A program made the position numbers and the translations under genes. The notes beneath the pieces are model-generated. The model ran no database searches. It had not been told where the DNA came from and was given only the letters and a program-made list of their open reading frames with translations. This document shows, piece by piece, positions 21,680-32,999 of a DNA stretch of 64,000 nucleotides; the stretch's first letter is position 1; each line of letters begins with the position of its first letter. Where the stretch lies: contig NW_017265137.1 in the NCBI RefSeq assembly GCF_001638985.1, forward strand, positions 2,788,222-2,852,221, read 5' to 3'. Source of the DNA: Phycomyces blakesleeanus NRRL 1555(-). Lineage: Eukaryota; Mucoromycota; Mucoromycetes; Mucorales; Phycomycetaceae.

Positions 21680-22211
21680 TGTTGTGGTGGTTGAAGTTGA
21701 AGAAGTTTTTAAGAGGAAGAATTGAAGATTTGAAATTAGGAATGAAGATTCGTGAGAACTTGTGTAGGTTTTGTTTATTGAGAAAGATTTTGTATCAAAG
21801 TTTGACCAGGTTCCTACACTGAACTACTACTGCTATTTATATTATTTTGGATTAGGAAAATTATATGACTGGGGTCAGGTAATTGATCCTATCTGAGCCT
21901 TAATCAGAGCAACGTGATCTTGGGATAATTAATGTATGATTAATTATATAAATGTGTGTAGTCCCAATGAAGTATTAACATCGAAAGTAAATGTGTTTAT
22001 GAGTTATACTTATGCTTATAATAATCCACTGATGTATCCCATATTATGGTGATATCATCATATGAAATATAATCACTATTATACATGCTAAACCTGTGTG
22101 TTAAATAATAAAGTAATCAGTAGACACCTTTGACTGGAATAGCTGAGGCCTTATATTATTTCCTTCAGACTTATTCTCAATTACAGCAGTAGTCAATACT
22201 CATTTACAACA
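21680..22211 (-). repeat. 5' LTR of Ty3-2
   Basis: 532 bp, differing from the 3' LTR at about ten positions. It is followed by the second copy of the AGCTT target duplication and then transposon copy A sequence. Confidence 0.97.
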
Positions 22212-22237
22212 AGCTTAAATAGATATAAAAGACATAC

Positions 22238-23769
22238 TTAAAGCTTTTGCTCTCTGTTCAAACAGCAAAGAAAGAATGAAATGGCATGGTTAATCCAACC
22301 CAAACAATCTGAAAGGGTGACAGTCTTAGCTGATTCTGTAATCCTTAAGATAAGCCCGTCTGACTCTGTAATCTCTTCTTTGCGGATACCAAACTTGATC
22401 TTGGACCACATTTCCTCAATTGGATTCAGGAAAGGTGAATACACAGGAAGATATGCACACTTGTACCCACGGGAAGAAATAAAGTCTTTCACCTCATCGG
22501 CCTTATAGATAGGAGTGTTATCCATGATGAGATAATGTTTTTGCATACCCTGGCTGTCCAGAACGTCCATTGTATGACTAAGAAAGTCGAGGTAGTGCTG
22601 GGTTCTGGTGCCAATTCGGCCATTCACCTCAACATTGGTGTAGATGTCTAACTTTCTCTTCTTCTTGGTTGTGACTGCAGTGGGTTTCTTCAACGAGAGG
22701 CTGACAATCCCTCTCTCACACATTGCACCAAGGATGGTGATGGACACACCTCTCTGCGTCAGGACAGTTGTCATAGCCGGGGTGCCACTGACGGAACGGC
22801 CAAAAGTTCTCTTGATGTGCATGTTGAAGCCTGCTTCATTGATGAACACACAGTTCGACAGATAGTTGAAATCCGCAAGTTGTTGCCACTCCAAAATGCA
22901 GTCTTGTCTCATCTCAATTGTGCTGACGTCGTATCTCTTCTCAGGCAGCTTCTCCAACTTCTTCATCGTCAGGGCACACTTCTTTACCAAGTGCTTCTGG
23001 ATTGCTGATTTGGTAATCTGCAGCCCAGAGAACTCTTCCATGACAGCTACCCTTGCTTGTTCCAAGGTAGCATCTGGTTTATTTTCGAAAAACTTCAAAA
23101 AAAAGCAGAGTGCGCCTGGAACAACTTTTGGTTGCCATGTTTTCGTTCTTTAGGCGCAGAAACCTCCTCAACCTCCATCGTCTCCAGCCCATTGGACTCA
23201 TCAGTCTCCACTGTGGCAGCATCAAAATCGGCCTGGATCTTCTCTCTGGCCAGCCTGACGTAGTTCTGGGCAGTCCGGACATTGATCCCCGTTTCCCTGG
23301 CAGCGGCAGCAGCAGTCTGGTTTTCCGAGAAAACCAAGGAGAAGAGCTTGTTCACCTGGTTTTGGTTGTACTTTTGGTACGAACCTCGACCTATGCTTTC
23401 TGCAGTGGGAACAGAATTAGGGTTGACCTTCTCCAGCAGATTCGTCTTTGGCTTCTGTGCAACAATGGTTTTGGTGGTGGCCTCGTTGACTTCAGTTGGC
23501 AAAAAACTTCTGAGACTTAAGAGGTTCGTGACTGCTGGGTTTCCGGCCGAGGTACGGGTCCATTCCATATTGGCATGGTGGACAAAGACATCTGTCACAG
23601 ATCAGAGTACAACTTTTCCATGCATTTCGTCGACAATCTCTTGGTTGAAATCGCACAAGGGGTCGAAAGCAATTCCTGAAAACTGGGTTTTGTCTGCAGA
23701 ACCGCTGTGACTGACCATTTCACAGTGCTTGTCTATAACAAATTCGAGGGAGTTATTGGAAGTAGGCAT
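22238..23769 (-). pseudogene. IS630-like transposase, copy A (inactivated)
   Basis: It is homologous over its full length to the intact 510-aa transposase of copy C. Three lesions are visible: a TGA at 23602-23604 replacing CGA (Arg56 of copy C), a one-base deletion in an A run near 23098-23105 (eight A instead of nine) that shifts the frame, and replacement of the first catalytic Asp by Asn (FINEAGFNMH for FIDEAGFNMH). The other catalytic residues, IMDN and NPIEEMW, remain. It cannot make active transposase, although both HTH regions are still encoded in pieces. Confidence 0.95.
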
Positions 23770-24154
23770 TTTTTTTGAAAATAAAAAGGGTGTTAAAATC
23801 GAGGAAGAAAGATAACTGAGAAACTTTTATTAAGACACTAGGGTATATATACCAAAAAAAAATATTTTAATGACTTAAACGTTTCTACCAAGGTATAGTC
23901 TTGTCCTGTTGTCTTAATATATTTGGATAAAGAACATGTTGAAGAATAATGAATGTTTACATATTAAGCTTCTTCACACTTTTACAAACATTTATTTTAT
24001 TAGCCAATTTACAGTGCTACCAGAGCCTTTATGGTGTCCTGTCCTCTGTCTTGAAGGAAGGGGTGGGATTTCTTCTCATGGGTTTGCCCAACCAAAAAAA
24101 AATAAAAAAAAATAAAAAAATGAAAGTTTTTTTTTGTATAGAGCCAAGAAAAAG

Positions 24155-24385
24155 CTCGAAATTCAGTTATTGAGATTTTCAGTTTTTCAGAAATTTCTGC
24201 GGTTAGATACCATTTTATTTTCAGTTATTAAGATTTTCAGTTTTTCAGTTATTGAGACTTTCATTTTTTCAGTTATTGAGACTTTCAGTTTTTCAGTTTT
24301 TCAGTTTTTCAGAAATTTCTTGCAGTAAGATATCATTTTATTTTCAGTTATTGAGACTTTCAGTTTTTCAGAAATTATTTGCGAA
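24155..24385. repeat. Tandem CAGTTATTGAGA/TTTTCAG repeat array, copy A
   Basis: Several degenerate units of TTTCAGTTATTGAGACT and TTTTTCAG occur in the region 5' of the transposase. The same array occurs reversed at 25085-25315 and at 48025-48260. Confidence 0.85.
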
Positions 24386-24469
24386 AAAATAGTTATGTAT
24401 ATTATAAACATTTATGAATAAAAATGCTAGTTATACTATTTGGAGAATTATTTTTAAAATTGCTATTAC

Positions 24470-24660
24470 ATTTTTCTTTTTTTAATTTCTCTTTTTTTTA
24501 TTTCTTTTTTTTTTATTTCTTTTTTTTTATTTCTTTTTTTAATTTCTCTTTTTTTTTATTTCTTTTTTTTTTTATTTCTTTTTTTTATTTTTTTTTATTT
24601 TTTTTATTATTTTTTTTTTATTTTTATTTTTTTATTTCTTTTTTTATTTCTTTTTTTTGT
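24470..24660. repeat. Pyrimidine tract (T-rich with TTTC and TTTA), copy A
   Basis: Low-complexity TTTCTTTTTTTTATT runs. The open frame across it encodes only Phe/Ser/Tyr/Leu runs and is not credible coding. Confidence 0.9.
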
Positions 24661-24953
24661 CATGAGCTTGTGCTATTTTTTGTCACTGTTTTTGTGTGTG
24701 TAATATTTGGTTTTTTTTTGGTATTTTGTATCATGAGGGTTTCCAAAATTGAGATCGGGTAGTATTGTGAGCAAAGCATAATTCTTGGACCGCTTTCAGT
24801 TGTTTAACAGATTGTTGGACATTTACTTGTTCCGAGTGCAGATTACAAAGAGTTGTTGAGTTTGATATTAAGAAGATCAGGATTCTGACATTGTAAAATG
24901 ATTGGAGCAGATGCTGAATAAATATAGCATTTTTGGATTCTTTTTTATAATGG

Positions 24954-25053
24954 NNNNNNNNNNNNNNNNNNNNNNNNNNNNNNNNNNNNNNNNNNNNNNN
25001 NNNNNNNNNNNNNNNNNNNNNNNNNNNNNNNNNNNNNNNNNNNNNNNNNNNNN
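24954..25053. other. Assembly gap of exactly 100 N
   Basis: The gap joins two inverted copies of the same transposon arm. By comparison with copy C the left edge corresponds to about 48882 and the right edge to about 48289 read backwards, so a sizeable piece is missing. Confidence 1.
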
Positions 25054-25382
25054 ATTTTTATAATATACATAACCATTTTTTCGCAAATAATTTCTGAAAA
25101 ACTGAAAGTCTCAATAACTGAAAATAAAATGATATCTTACTGCAAGAAATTTCTGAAAAACTGAAAAACTGAAAAACTGTAAGTCTCAATAACTGAAAAA
25201 ATGAAAGTCTCAATAACTGAAAAACTGAAAATCTTAATAACTGAAAATAAAATGGTATCTAATCGCAGAAATTTCTGAAAAACTGAAAATCTCAATAACT
25301 GAATTTCGAGCTTTTCCTTGGCTTTATACAAAAAAAAACTTTCTTTTTTTTTTATTTTTTTTTTTTTATTTTTTTTTATTTT

Positions 25383-25413
<31 letters not shown>

Positions 25414-25746
25414 TTTTTTGGTTGGGCAAACCCATGAGGAGAAATCCCACCCCTTCCTTCGAGACAGAGGACAGGACACCATAAAGGCTCTGGTAGCACT
25501 GTAAATCGGCTAATAAAATAAATGTTCTTAAAAGTGTGAAGAAGCTTAATATGTAAACATTCATTATTCTTCAACACGTTCTTTATCCAAATATATTAAG
25601 ACAACAGGACAAGACTATACCTTGGTAGAAACGTTTAAGTTATTAAAATATATTTTTTTTTGGTATATATACCCCAGTGTCTTAATAAAAGTTTCTCAGT
25701 TATCTTTCTTCCTCGATTTTAACACCCTTTTTATTTTCAAAAAAAA

Positions 25747-27279
25747 ATGCTTACTTCCAACAACTCCCTCGAATTTGTTATGGACAAGCACTGTGAAATG
25801 GTCAGTCACAGCGGTTCTGCAGACCAAACCCAGTTTTCTGGAATTGCTTTCGACCCCTTGTGCGATTTCAACCAAGAGATTGTCGACGAAATGCATGGAG
25901 AAGTTGTACTCCGATCTGTGACAGATGTCTTTGTCAACCATGCCGATATGGAATGGACCCGTACCTCGGCCGGAAACCCAGCAGTCACAAACCTCCTCAG
26001 TCTCAAAAGTTTCCTGCCAACCGAAGTCAACGAGGCCACAACCAAGACAATTGTTGCACAGAAGCCAAAGACGAATCTGCTGGAGAAGGTCGATCCTGAT
26101 TCTGTTCCCACTGCAGAAAACATAGGTCGAGGTTCGTACCGAAAGTACAACCAAAACCAGGTGAACAAGCTCTTCTCCTTGGTTTTCTCGGAAAACCAGA
26201 CTGCTGCTGCCGCTGCCAGGGAAACGGGGATCAATGTCCGGACTGCCCAGAACTACGTCAGGCTGGCCAGAGAGAAGATCCAGGCCGATTTTGATGCTGC
26301 CACAGTGGAGACTGATGAGTCCAATGGGCTGGAGACGATGGAGGTTGAGGAGGTTTCTGCGCCTAAAGAACGAAAACATGGCAACCAAAAGTTGTTCCAG
26401 GCGCACTCTGCTTTTTTTTTGAAGTTTTTCGAAAATAAACCAGATGCTACCTTGGAATAAGCAAGGATAGCTGTCATGGAAGAGTTCTCTGGGCTGCAGA
26501 TTACCAAATCAGCAATCCAGAAGCACTTGGTGAAGAAGTGTGCCCTGACGATGAAGAAGTTGGAGAAGCTGCCTGAGAAGAGAAACGACACCAACACAAT
26601 TGAGATGAGACGAGACCGCATTTTGGAGTGGCAACAACTTGCGGATTTCAACTATCTGTTGAACTGTGTGTTCATCGATGAAGCAGGCTTCAACATGCAC
26701 ATCAAGAGAACTTTTGGCCGTTCCGTCAGTGGCACCCCAGCAAAGACAACTGTCCCGACGCAGAGAGGTGTGTCCATCACCATCCTTGGTGCAATGTGCG
26801 AGAGAGGGATCGTCAGCCTCTCGTTGAAGAAACCCACTGCAGTCGCAACCAAGAAGAAGAGAAAGTTGGACATCTACACCAACGTTGAGGTGAACGGTCG
26901 AATTGGCACCAGAACCCAGCACTACCTCGACTTTCTTAGTCATACAATGGACGTTCTGGACAGCCAGGGTATGCAAGGACGTTATCTCATCATGGATAAC
27001 GCTCCTATCCATAAGGCCGATGAGGTGAAAGACTTTATTTCTTCCCGTGGGTACAAGTGTGCATATCTTCCTGTGTATTCACCTTTCCTGAATCCAATTG
27101 AGGAAATGTGGTCCAAGATCAAGTTTGGTGTCCGCAGAGAAGAGATTACAGAGTCAGACGGGCTCATCTTAAGGATTACAGAATCAGCTAAGACTGTCAC
27201 CCTTTCGGACTGTTTGGGTTGGATTAACCATGCCATTTCATTCTTTCCTCGCTGTTTGAACAGAGAGCGAAAGCTTTAA
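25747..27279 (+). pseudogene. IS630-like transposase, copy B, one nonsense codon
   Basis: The full-length frame is homologous to copy C and broken only by TAA at 26458-26460, where copy C has CAA (Gln). It retains the N-terminal HTH (GRGSYRKYNQNQ...), the second HTH, and all three catalytic residues (FIDEAGF, IMDNAPIH, NPIEEMW). The N-terminal 237 residues before the stop include a complete DNA-binding domain and could still be made as a truncated protein. Confidence 0.95.
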
Positions 27280-27559
27280 GTATGTCTTTTATGTCTATTT
27301 AAGCTCTTTACACTCTATGTCTTTTTTTATTTTATTTTTATTTTTTACTACTTTATGTCCCTCTTTTTCTTATTTTTTTTTTACTACTTTATATCCCTCT
27401 TTTTCTTATTTTTTTTTTACCACTTTATGTCCCTCTTTTTTTATTTATTTTACTGCTTTATGCTTTTCTTTTTTTATTACTTTGTATTTCATTATATCTT
27501 ACTTCTTATTATGTGTTCTATTTCTCTATCAACTAATTATGCCTAATAAAAATATCCAT

Positions 27560-27966
27560 GTTTTATGCCAAAAAAATACGACGTTTACAAAAAAAAATAC
27601 TACGGTTATATAAAAAAAATTCGACGTTTACAAAAAAAAATACGACGTTTACAAAAAAAAAGTACGACGTTTACAAAAAAAAATACTACAGTTATATAAA
27701 AAAAATACAACGTTTACAAAAAAAAATACTACGGTTATATAAAAAAAAATTGTAAGGCGTAAGGATAAAAAAATTGAGTGCCATGTACCCTTCCGCCAAT
27801 AGTAAAAGGGGGGGAGCAAATTCAGATGGCAATGGGAGCAAATTGAGTTGGCAATGGACGCAAATTCAATTTCTATGGAAGCCAATCAGATGTCAATGGG
27901 TTCTAATTAGATGGAAACGGATGCTAATTAGATGGAAATGGGCACCAATTGAATGGATAAAACCAG
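27560..27966 (+). repeat. Subterminal array and terminal repeat of copy B
   Basis: ACGTTTACAAAAAAAA and GGTTATATAAAAAAA units alternate, then come the CTAATTAGATGGAAA units, ending in AATTGAATGGATAAAACCAG. Confidence 0.9.
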
Positions 27967-28493
27967 TAATAAAAAATCCATGAGGTGTAGAGCTTTAAGC
28001 AGTGTTTTCATTGTCAGAGTAATATTTAGTTGTTGAAGTGAGCATGAGAATGAGATTTATTGCTGATTTAAGAAGAGAAATAAACAGTTTTGGTATATAA
28101 ACACCAAATAGAAAGAGAGAGAATTATGATATCTCTTTTAAAAAAGAATGTTTATAATAAATTTATGGCTGCAAGTAATATATTGTCCTATTTATTTTTT
28201 ATCTCCTTGAGTTCAATTTGTACTACTTTATTTAGTGGACCTTGGAATATTATTTTTTGATATAAAAAGCTGAAAATATAATGACTAATACTATTTAACA
28301 ATAACTTAATCTTCTTTATATCTATTCTTGCTGCTTCAACTTGTGTTCTGATTTTTATCTTGCATCTTAAGTAATTACTATTTCATTATAACTACTATAT
28401 ACTAGATATAACTGTATTTATATAAAATATGTTATTTTAACATATCTTTCTATTTCTTTATTTTTTCATCTTTTATTATCAGAAAATCCTAAA

Positions 28494-28876
28494 ATGTTAC
28501 ACGAGAAACTTGAAGAATATAACAGTGCCTTTGAAAAAATCATGGAAGAACTTGAAGAGCCTGAAAAGCCTGAAGATCCAAAAAGTTCTGCCCCGTCAAC
28601 AACAGACGAAACCCCCAAAAAAAGTAGAGGGCAATATCAAAAGCATACGGATAAAGATATAAAAAAGCTTCTTTATCTCTACTTCATAAGGGGATTAACT
28701 ATCGAAAAAGCCAGAAAGATAGTAAATATGAAACAAACAACTGCTGGTGGCTATATTTTGAAGTGGAGAAAGTCTCCAGTTGTTTTTTCATTAAAAACAA
28801 CAAGGAGGCTACAAGTGACAAAAAAATGAATCTTTTATTCAAAACTTACTCTGCAATAAAGAAAGAATACAAATAA
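28494..28876 (+). pseudogene. Small HTH protein gene of copy A, frameshifted
   Basis: It is the homologue of the 127-aa HTH protein at 49785-50168. The first ~99 codons keep the frame and the whole HTH (SRGQYQKHTDKDIKKL...). One T is missing from the run near 28786, which replaces the last ~28 residues with an unrelated tail ending 28829. The original stop would be at 28874-28876. The HTH itself is preserved, so a DNA-binding product remains possible. Confidence 0.8.
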
Positions 28877-29064
28877 TATCATTGCATTTTCAATTTTAAC
28901 ATAATTATTATAATGAGATACTTGCTTTATTATCTTATAACTGCATTAAGGTATTTAACTTCAACAAAGTAATCTGGAGAGAAGTTTGCATATTCCGTTA
29001 GTTCTCTCTATAGATATTTTCTATGATGTATCTTTATAGAAAGATCTACATATATTGAAGTGCT

Positions 29065-29444
29065 ATTACATTAGGCGTTTGGCACTTGTATAAAAAAAAT
29101 AGCAGTTATATAAAAAAAATATGATGTTTACAGAAAAAAATATTACAGTTATATAAAAAAAATACTACAGTTATATAAAAAAAATACGACGTTTACAAAA
29201 AAAAATACTATAGTTATATAAAAAAAATTGTAAGGCGTAAGGATAAAAAATTTGAGTGTCATGTACCCTTCCACCAATAGTAAAAGGGTGGGAGCAAATT
29301 CAGATGGCAATGGGAGCAAATTCAGTTAGCAATGGATGCAAATTCAATTTTTATGGAAGCCAATCAGATGTCAATGGGTTTTAATTAGATAGAAATGGAT
29401 GCTAATTAGATGGAAATGGGCACCAATTGAATGGATAAAACTAG
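29065..29444 (+). repeat. Right subterminal array and terminal repeat of copy A
   Basis: It shows the same alternating ACGTTTAC / GTTATATAAAAAAA units and terminal module as the other ends, with more substitutions. Confidence 0.85.
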
Positions 29445-29446
29445 TA

Positions 29447-29763
29447 GTAATGGTTGACTTTTTAGGATAAAAGATCTTAACATTGCCGATTGGTCTCTTG
29501 TATATGTTTTAGATATTTAAGATGGTGAATATACTTGTAGAAGATATTACTGGACAACAAGCATCTAAGACATATTATTGTAGCTATTCTTTTAGCCAGA
29601 AATCAAACATCATTTTGTATAAATAGTCAAGAAATATAATTAATAAAAAGCATCTTTATTCTTATTGAAAAAACTATTCTTAAAACTTGACGATCCCCAG
29701 TGATATTGATTCTGCGACTTAGTTACAAGTACCAGAAAAGAAATACCAGATTGAGACTTGACA
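29447..29763 (+). repeat. LTR-like repeat family 3, copy a
   Basis: About 315 bp from TGGTTGACTTTTTAGG to GAGACTTGACA. It is repeated directly at 29775-30410 and in reverse at 30705-31016. A TATAAATAG box and AATAAAAA give it the look of a small LTR. No clear TSD. Confidence 0.55.
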
Positions 29764-29774
29764 CAAGCAATCAG

Positions 29775-30401
29775 TAACAGTTGAATTTTTAGGATAAAAG
29801 ATTTTGACTTTGCCAATTTGTCTTTTATCTATGTTTTACATGTTGGAGATGAAGAATATACTTATAGAGATATTACTGGATAACCACTATCTAAGACATA
29901 TTATTATAGCTATTCTTTTAGCCAGAAAATAACAATATTTTTATATAAATAGTCAAGAATTACATTTACTAAAAATCACCTTTATTTCTATCTAAAAACT
30001 ATTCTTATAAACTTAACAATCCCCAGTAGTATTGATTCTGTGACTTAGTTACAAGTTCCAGAAAAGAAATATCAGTGTCGTTTCTGATCTGGGTTGATCT
30101 TTCTTTTACAATAACAAAGTCAAAAGGTAAAAGACACTAGGCATTAAGAAGTATATGTAAAATCAAAGAGAGGATAAAGGATACTTTTTATTAATATGAA
30201 TTGAATTGTTTTATATAGTTTTCTAAACTAATACTGTACATTATCCACAGTAGCTATTATATTATATTTAAATAAAAGAAGAGTCATTATACTGTATTTA
30301 ATGTTCAAGACGGTGTTACTGTGCATAAAGAGATACTGTAGTTAATCATCTTCAGATTTTACAGATTCATCAAAATAATGTGCAATACCAGATTAAGACT
30401 T
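29775..30401 (+). repeat. LTR-like repeat family 3, copy b, split by a family-4 repeat
   Basis: The sequence matches copy a up to GAAATATCAG at 30075, then resumes with ATACCAGATTAAGACTT at 30385 after the inserted family-4 repeat. Confidence 0.55.
30076..30384 (+). repeat. LTR-like repeat family 4, inserted in family-3 copy b
   Basis: TGTCGTTTCTGATCTGGG...ATAATGTGCA, 309 bp, with TG/CA ends. It is flanked by ATATCAG on the left and ATACCAG on the right, a likely target duplication with one change. A reversed copy is at 31099-31410. Confidence 0.6.
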
Positions 30402-30695
30402 TGTTATGCCCAAATTTTTGTCAGCCAATCAGAATGACGATACACATAATTCTCTTTTGAGAACGACAACCAAACTGATTTTCTTTTGCTTACAAAAGAA
30501 TTAGAAAGCACATAACTTAATAAAAATAGAATAGAAATCAAAACAGACATTTATAATGATTGAGTAGATTTAGAAAAGATATAAAAGAGAATGTTATTTC
30601 ATTCAATAAAAGTTATCTATCTTTTTATCTTCTTTTTATTCTTTTATCTTTGTTTATGATTCCCAGTGGGTTTGACTAATTTTAGCTGTATTACA
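30402..30695 (+). repeat. Possible solo LTR (TGTTATGCCC...TTACA)
   Basis: TG/CA ends, a CCAAT-like GCCAATCAG, a GATATAAAAGAG box and AATAAAAG, in the order expected for an LTR. There is no second copy in the window and no clear TSD. Confidence 0.35.
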
Positions 30696-30704
30696 GCATT
30701 GGAA

Positions 30705-31016
30705 CGTCAAGTCTCAATCTGATATTTCTTTTCTGGCACTTGTAACTAAGTTGTAAAATTAATACTACTGAGGATTGTCAAGCTTATGAATAATTTTTGG
30801 AGAGAAAATAAAAACAGCTTTTTATTAAATATATTTCTTGAATATTTATATAAATTAATACTTGATTTCTGGCTAAAAGAATAGCTACATTAATATGTCT
30901 TAGATGCTAGTTATCCAGTAATATCTTCTATAAGTATATTTACCATGTTAAACATCTAAAACATATACAAAAGACTAATTGGCAATAACAAGATCTTTTA
31001 CCCTAAAAGTCAATCA
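30705..31016 (-). repeat. LTR-like repeat family 3, copy c (reversed)
   Basis: The reverse complement aligns with 29447-29763, from TGATTGACTTTTAGGG to GAGACTTGACG. Confidence 0.6.
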
Positions 31017-31098
31017 TTATTGACTACTTGTGAATTCCGATTTTGATTGCCAATGTCGACTGACAGGAAAAACAACCTAGATCGAAAATAATAACTTA

Positions 31099-31410
31099 TG
31101 TCAGACATTATTGTGATGAATCTGTAAAATCTGAAGACGATTAACCGTACTACCTTGTTATGTACAGTAACACTTTCCTGAGCATTAACTGCAGTATAAT
31201 GACTCTTCTTTTATTTAAATATAATATAATAGTTACTGTGGATAATACATAGAATTAGTTTAAAAAGCTATATATGACAATTCAATTCATATCAATAAAA
31301 AATATCTTTTGTCCTCTCTTTGATTTTATATATACTTCTTGATCTCCAGTGGCTTTTACCTTTTGACTTTGTTAGAGTAAAAGGAAGACCAACCCAGATC
31401 GGAAAGAACA
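31099..31410 (-). repeat. LTR-like repeat family 4 (reversed)
   Basis: The reverse complement starts TGTTCTTTCCGATCTGGGTT and aligns with 30076-30384. A further short partial copy is suggested at about 31048-31085. Confidence 0.6.
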
Positions 31411-31458
31411 CTTGACAAAACAATACTTTTAGATTTTTTCTACAAAAAGAAAAATGTA

Positions 31459-31531
31459 AGCCCAACGGGGGGGTCGAACCCCCAACCTTGAGATTAAGAG
31501 TCTCACGCTCTACCGATTGAGCTAGCCGGGC
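31459..31531 (-). tRNA. tRNA-Lys (anticodon CTT)
   Basis: On the minus strand the acceptor GCCCGGC pairs with GTTGGGC. The D arm is GCTC/GAGC. The anticodon stem TGAGA/TCTCA encloses CTCTTAA, giving CTT. The T arm is GGGGG-TTCGACC-CCCCC. The discriminator is T. It is intact, but its 5' flank has been replaced: a LINE begins one base beyond the tRNA 5' end. Confidence 0.93.
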
Positions 31532-31532
31532 A
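31518..31532. repeat. Target-site duplication of the LINE, left copy (in tRNA-Lys)
   Basis: TGAGCTAGCCGGGCA covers the first 14 bases of the tRNA gene plus one upstream base. The same 15 bases occur at 43436-43450. Confidence 0.85.
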
Positions 31533-32231
31533 AGGGTATATCACGTAAGCTGTATTGTTGTAAACATTAAAAGTGTTATAGTTTGCATCCATACAATTAT
31601 ATCATCAATTCATGCTAAATATTGCTTCAACCATTGCATCTATTATCAAACACAACGCATCTACCCTTCCCACCACCGCATCTATTGTCAAAAAAAAATT
31701 TTCTATTGTTCCTGTCATTTTATCACCGATTTTCACTTTTTCTCTGCCGATTGCCACCATCTCTAAATCATCGCCAAACATGTCGCAATTGTTGCCTACT
31801 AATTGCATGCAAAGTCTGCCACCCAAACTTGTGACGTTTTTAACCAGTATGCAGTCACAGTTCAATGCACTTAACGAACGTACAGCATATTTGGAATCAC
31901 TTGCTGCTGAAAATGTCTAATTGCATACTCAATTAGCTAATGTCCGGCAGGAGAATGCTGATCTCCAATCTCAATTGTTGCAAAACAATGTGACTAGTCC
32001 TGTTCCCAGCTTTGCCTCTCTTCCTGCATCCCAGTCAACTGCAGATCTTGGAACTACTGCCTCCACTTGGACCATCAAAACAAACTTGATTCTGTCAGCC
32101 AAGACACTTCGAGTTCCTTCTGCCCGCTGGGTTGCTGCCTCTCAAAGACTGTTCTCTGACAAAACTGGTCGTGATGGTTTTCACTGCAAAAGACCACTGA
32201 TTTTAGTTCCTGAAAACCTGCAAAAATTTTA

Positions 32232-32999
32232 CTACAATTTTCGATTTTTAATTTTTTTAAATAATTTCTATTTTTTTCTGTTGTGATTTCAGATCGCTCT
32301 TTTTTAGCTGTAAAATCAAACTACTGTCATTTTTTTTGGCCATAAAATTACAAAATTGGGTTTTTTTTATATTATATACTTTGATATAATTCTAAATTAC
32401 ATTGAAAAAACACTTATACAAAAGTTAATATAATATTTAATAAAAATTATATATATTCTTAAGGTTTCACTTTTTCTATTTCAAAATAAATCATTTAAAT
32501 ATTTTTTATATATTATAAATGTGAATATAAGAACAAATATTTAATCAATATATTTCAAGAGAACGAGACAAAAGATTGTGATTTTATTTTTACTGTGGCA
32601 ATATTTTTGCGTGATTTTTCCCTTTGATATATGGAACTAAAATATCAGATTTTTTTATTTCACATGTTGTGAGAGGTGAATGTTCCATTTTTGGATTATT
32701 TTTTGTCATGGTCAAATCATCGTCATATCAAATATTATAATTCTAAAAAAAGACTTTTAAAAAAAAATTGCATACACTTTTAGTAATGTATGCAGTATTT
32801 GACTTGGTTAATGACTTAATAATATATGAGTATAATTATGATGATATGTGCGGTAGATGTATCAAAGAATTACTTGGTATACTATAGTCATGGCATGGAG
32901 CTGTATTTTATCTATTTATAATTTTTTTTGGTATATAAAGACCTTGATCAAGATCTCTTAAAATCTATATAATTTTTTTTATAATTTAAAACAATCGAC
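32232..32999. other. Non-coding 5' arm of CMC-2
   Basis: Very AT-rich with T runs. No coding region was recognised before the first transposase exon. Confidence 0.5.

Larger units (their letters stand above)
16059..22211 (-). mobile_element. Ty3-2: full-length Ty3/Gypsy chromodomain retrotransposon
   Basis: Two 532-bp LTRs enclose a single gag-pol reading frame. The TSD is AGCTT at 16054-16058 and 22212-22216. It is inserted just downstream of the transposase of IS630-like copy A; the uninterrupted target is visible in copy C at about 46090. I count about ten differences between the two LTRs, so roughly 98% identity and a fairly recent insertion. Coding capacity, LTRs and a polypurine tract are all intact, so it may still be mobile. 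Confidence 0.97.
25054..27966 (+). mobile_element. IS630-like copy B (incomplete at the gap)
   Basis: This is the inverted counterpart of 45479-48289 in copy C: tandem repeat array, transposase, subterminal array and terminal repeat, followed by TA at 27967-27968. Its other half would lie inside the assembly gap. Confidence 0.9.
15470..29444. mobile_element. Composite of IS630-like copies A and B with nested Ty3-2
   Basis: The outer ends are CTGGTTTTATCCATTCAATT at 15470 and its near-perfect inverse ending 29444, each next to TA. Compared with the complete copy C (45479-50822), the left arm (A, transposase on -) runs to 24953. An inverted arm (B, transposase on +) runs 25054-27966. Then a right arm with the small HTH gene runs 27969-29444. 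The junction at 27967 is a TA followed by the sequence that follows a TA at 49257 in copy C. This is what insertion of B into the middle of A would leave. Confidence 0.8.
27969..29444 (+). mobile_element. Right arm of IS630-like copy A
   Basis: It aligns throughout with 49259-50822 of copy C, including the small HTH gene and the terminal repeat. The end is slightly changed (AAAACTAG instead of AAAACCAG). Confidence 0.85.

Noticed and set aside
23098..23105. A8/A9 run in the transposase as a programmed frameshift site
   Set aside because: Copies B and C with nine A need no shift to give the full protein. Copy A with eight has simply lost a base.
24424..24762. Open frame rich in Phe/Ser/Tyr, and its counterpart at 48288-48692
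   Set aside because: It is a translation of a T-rich low-complexity tract. Composition and lack of any motif argue against coding.
25696..26406. 236-codon frame antisense to transposase copy B (also seen antisense to A and C)
   Set aside because: Its repeated presence only reflects conservation of the sense transposase; codon composition mirrors the sense strand.
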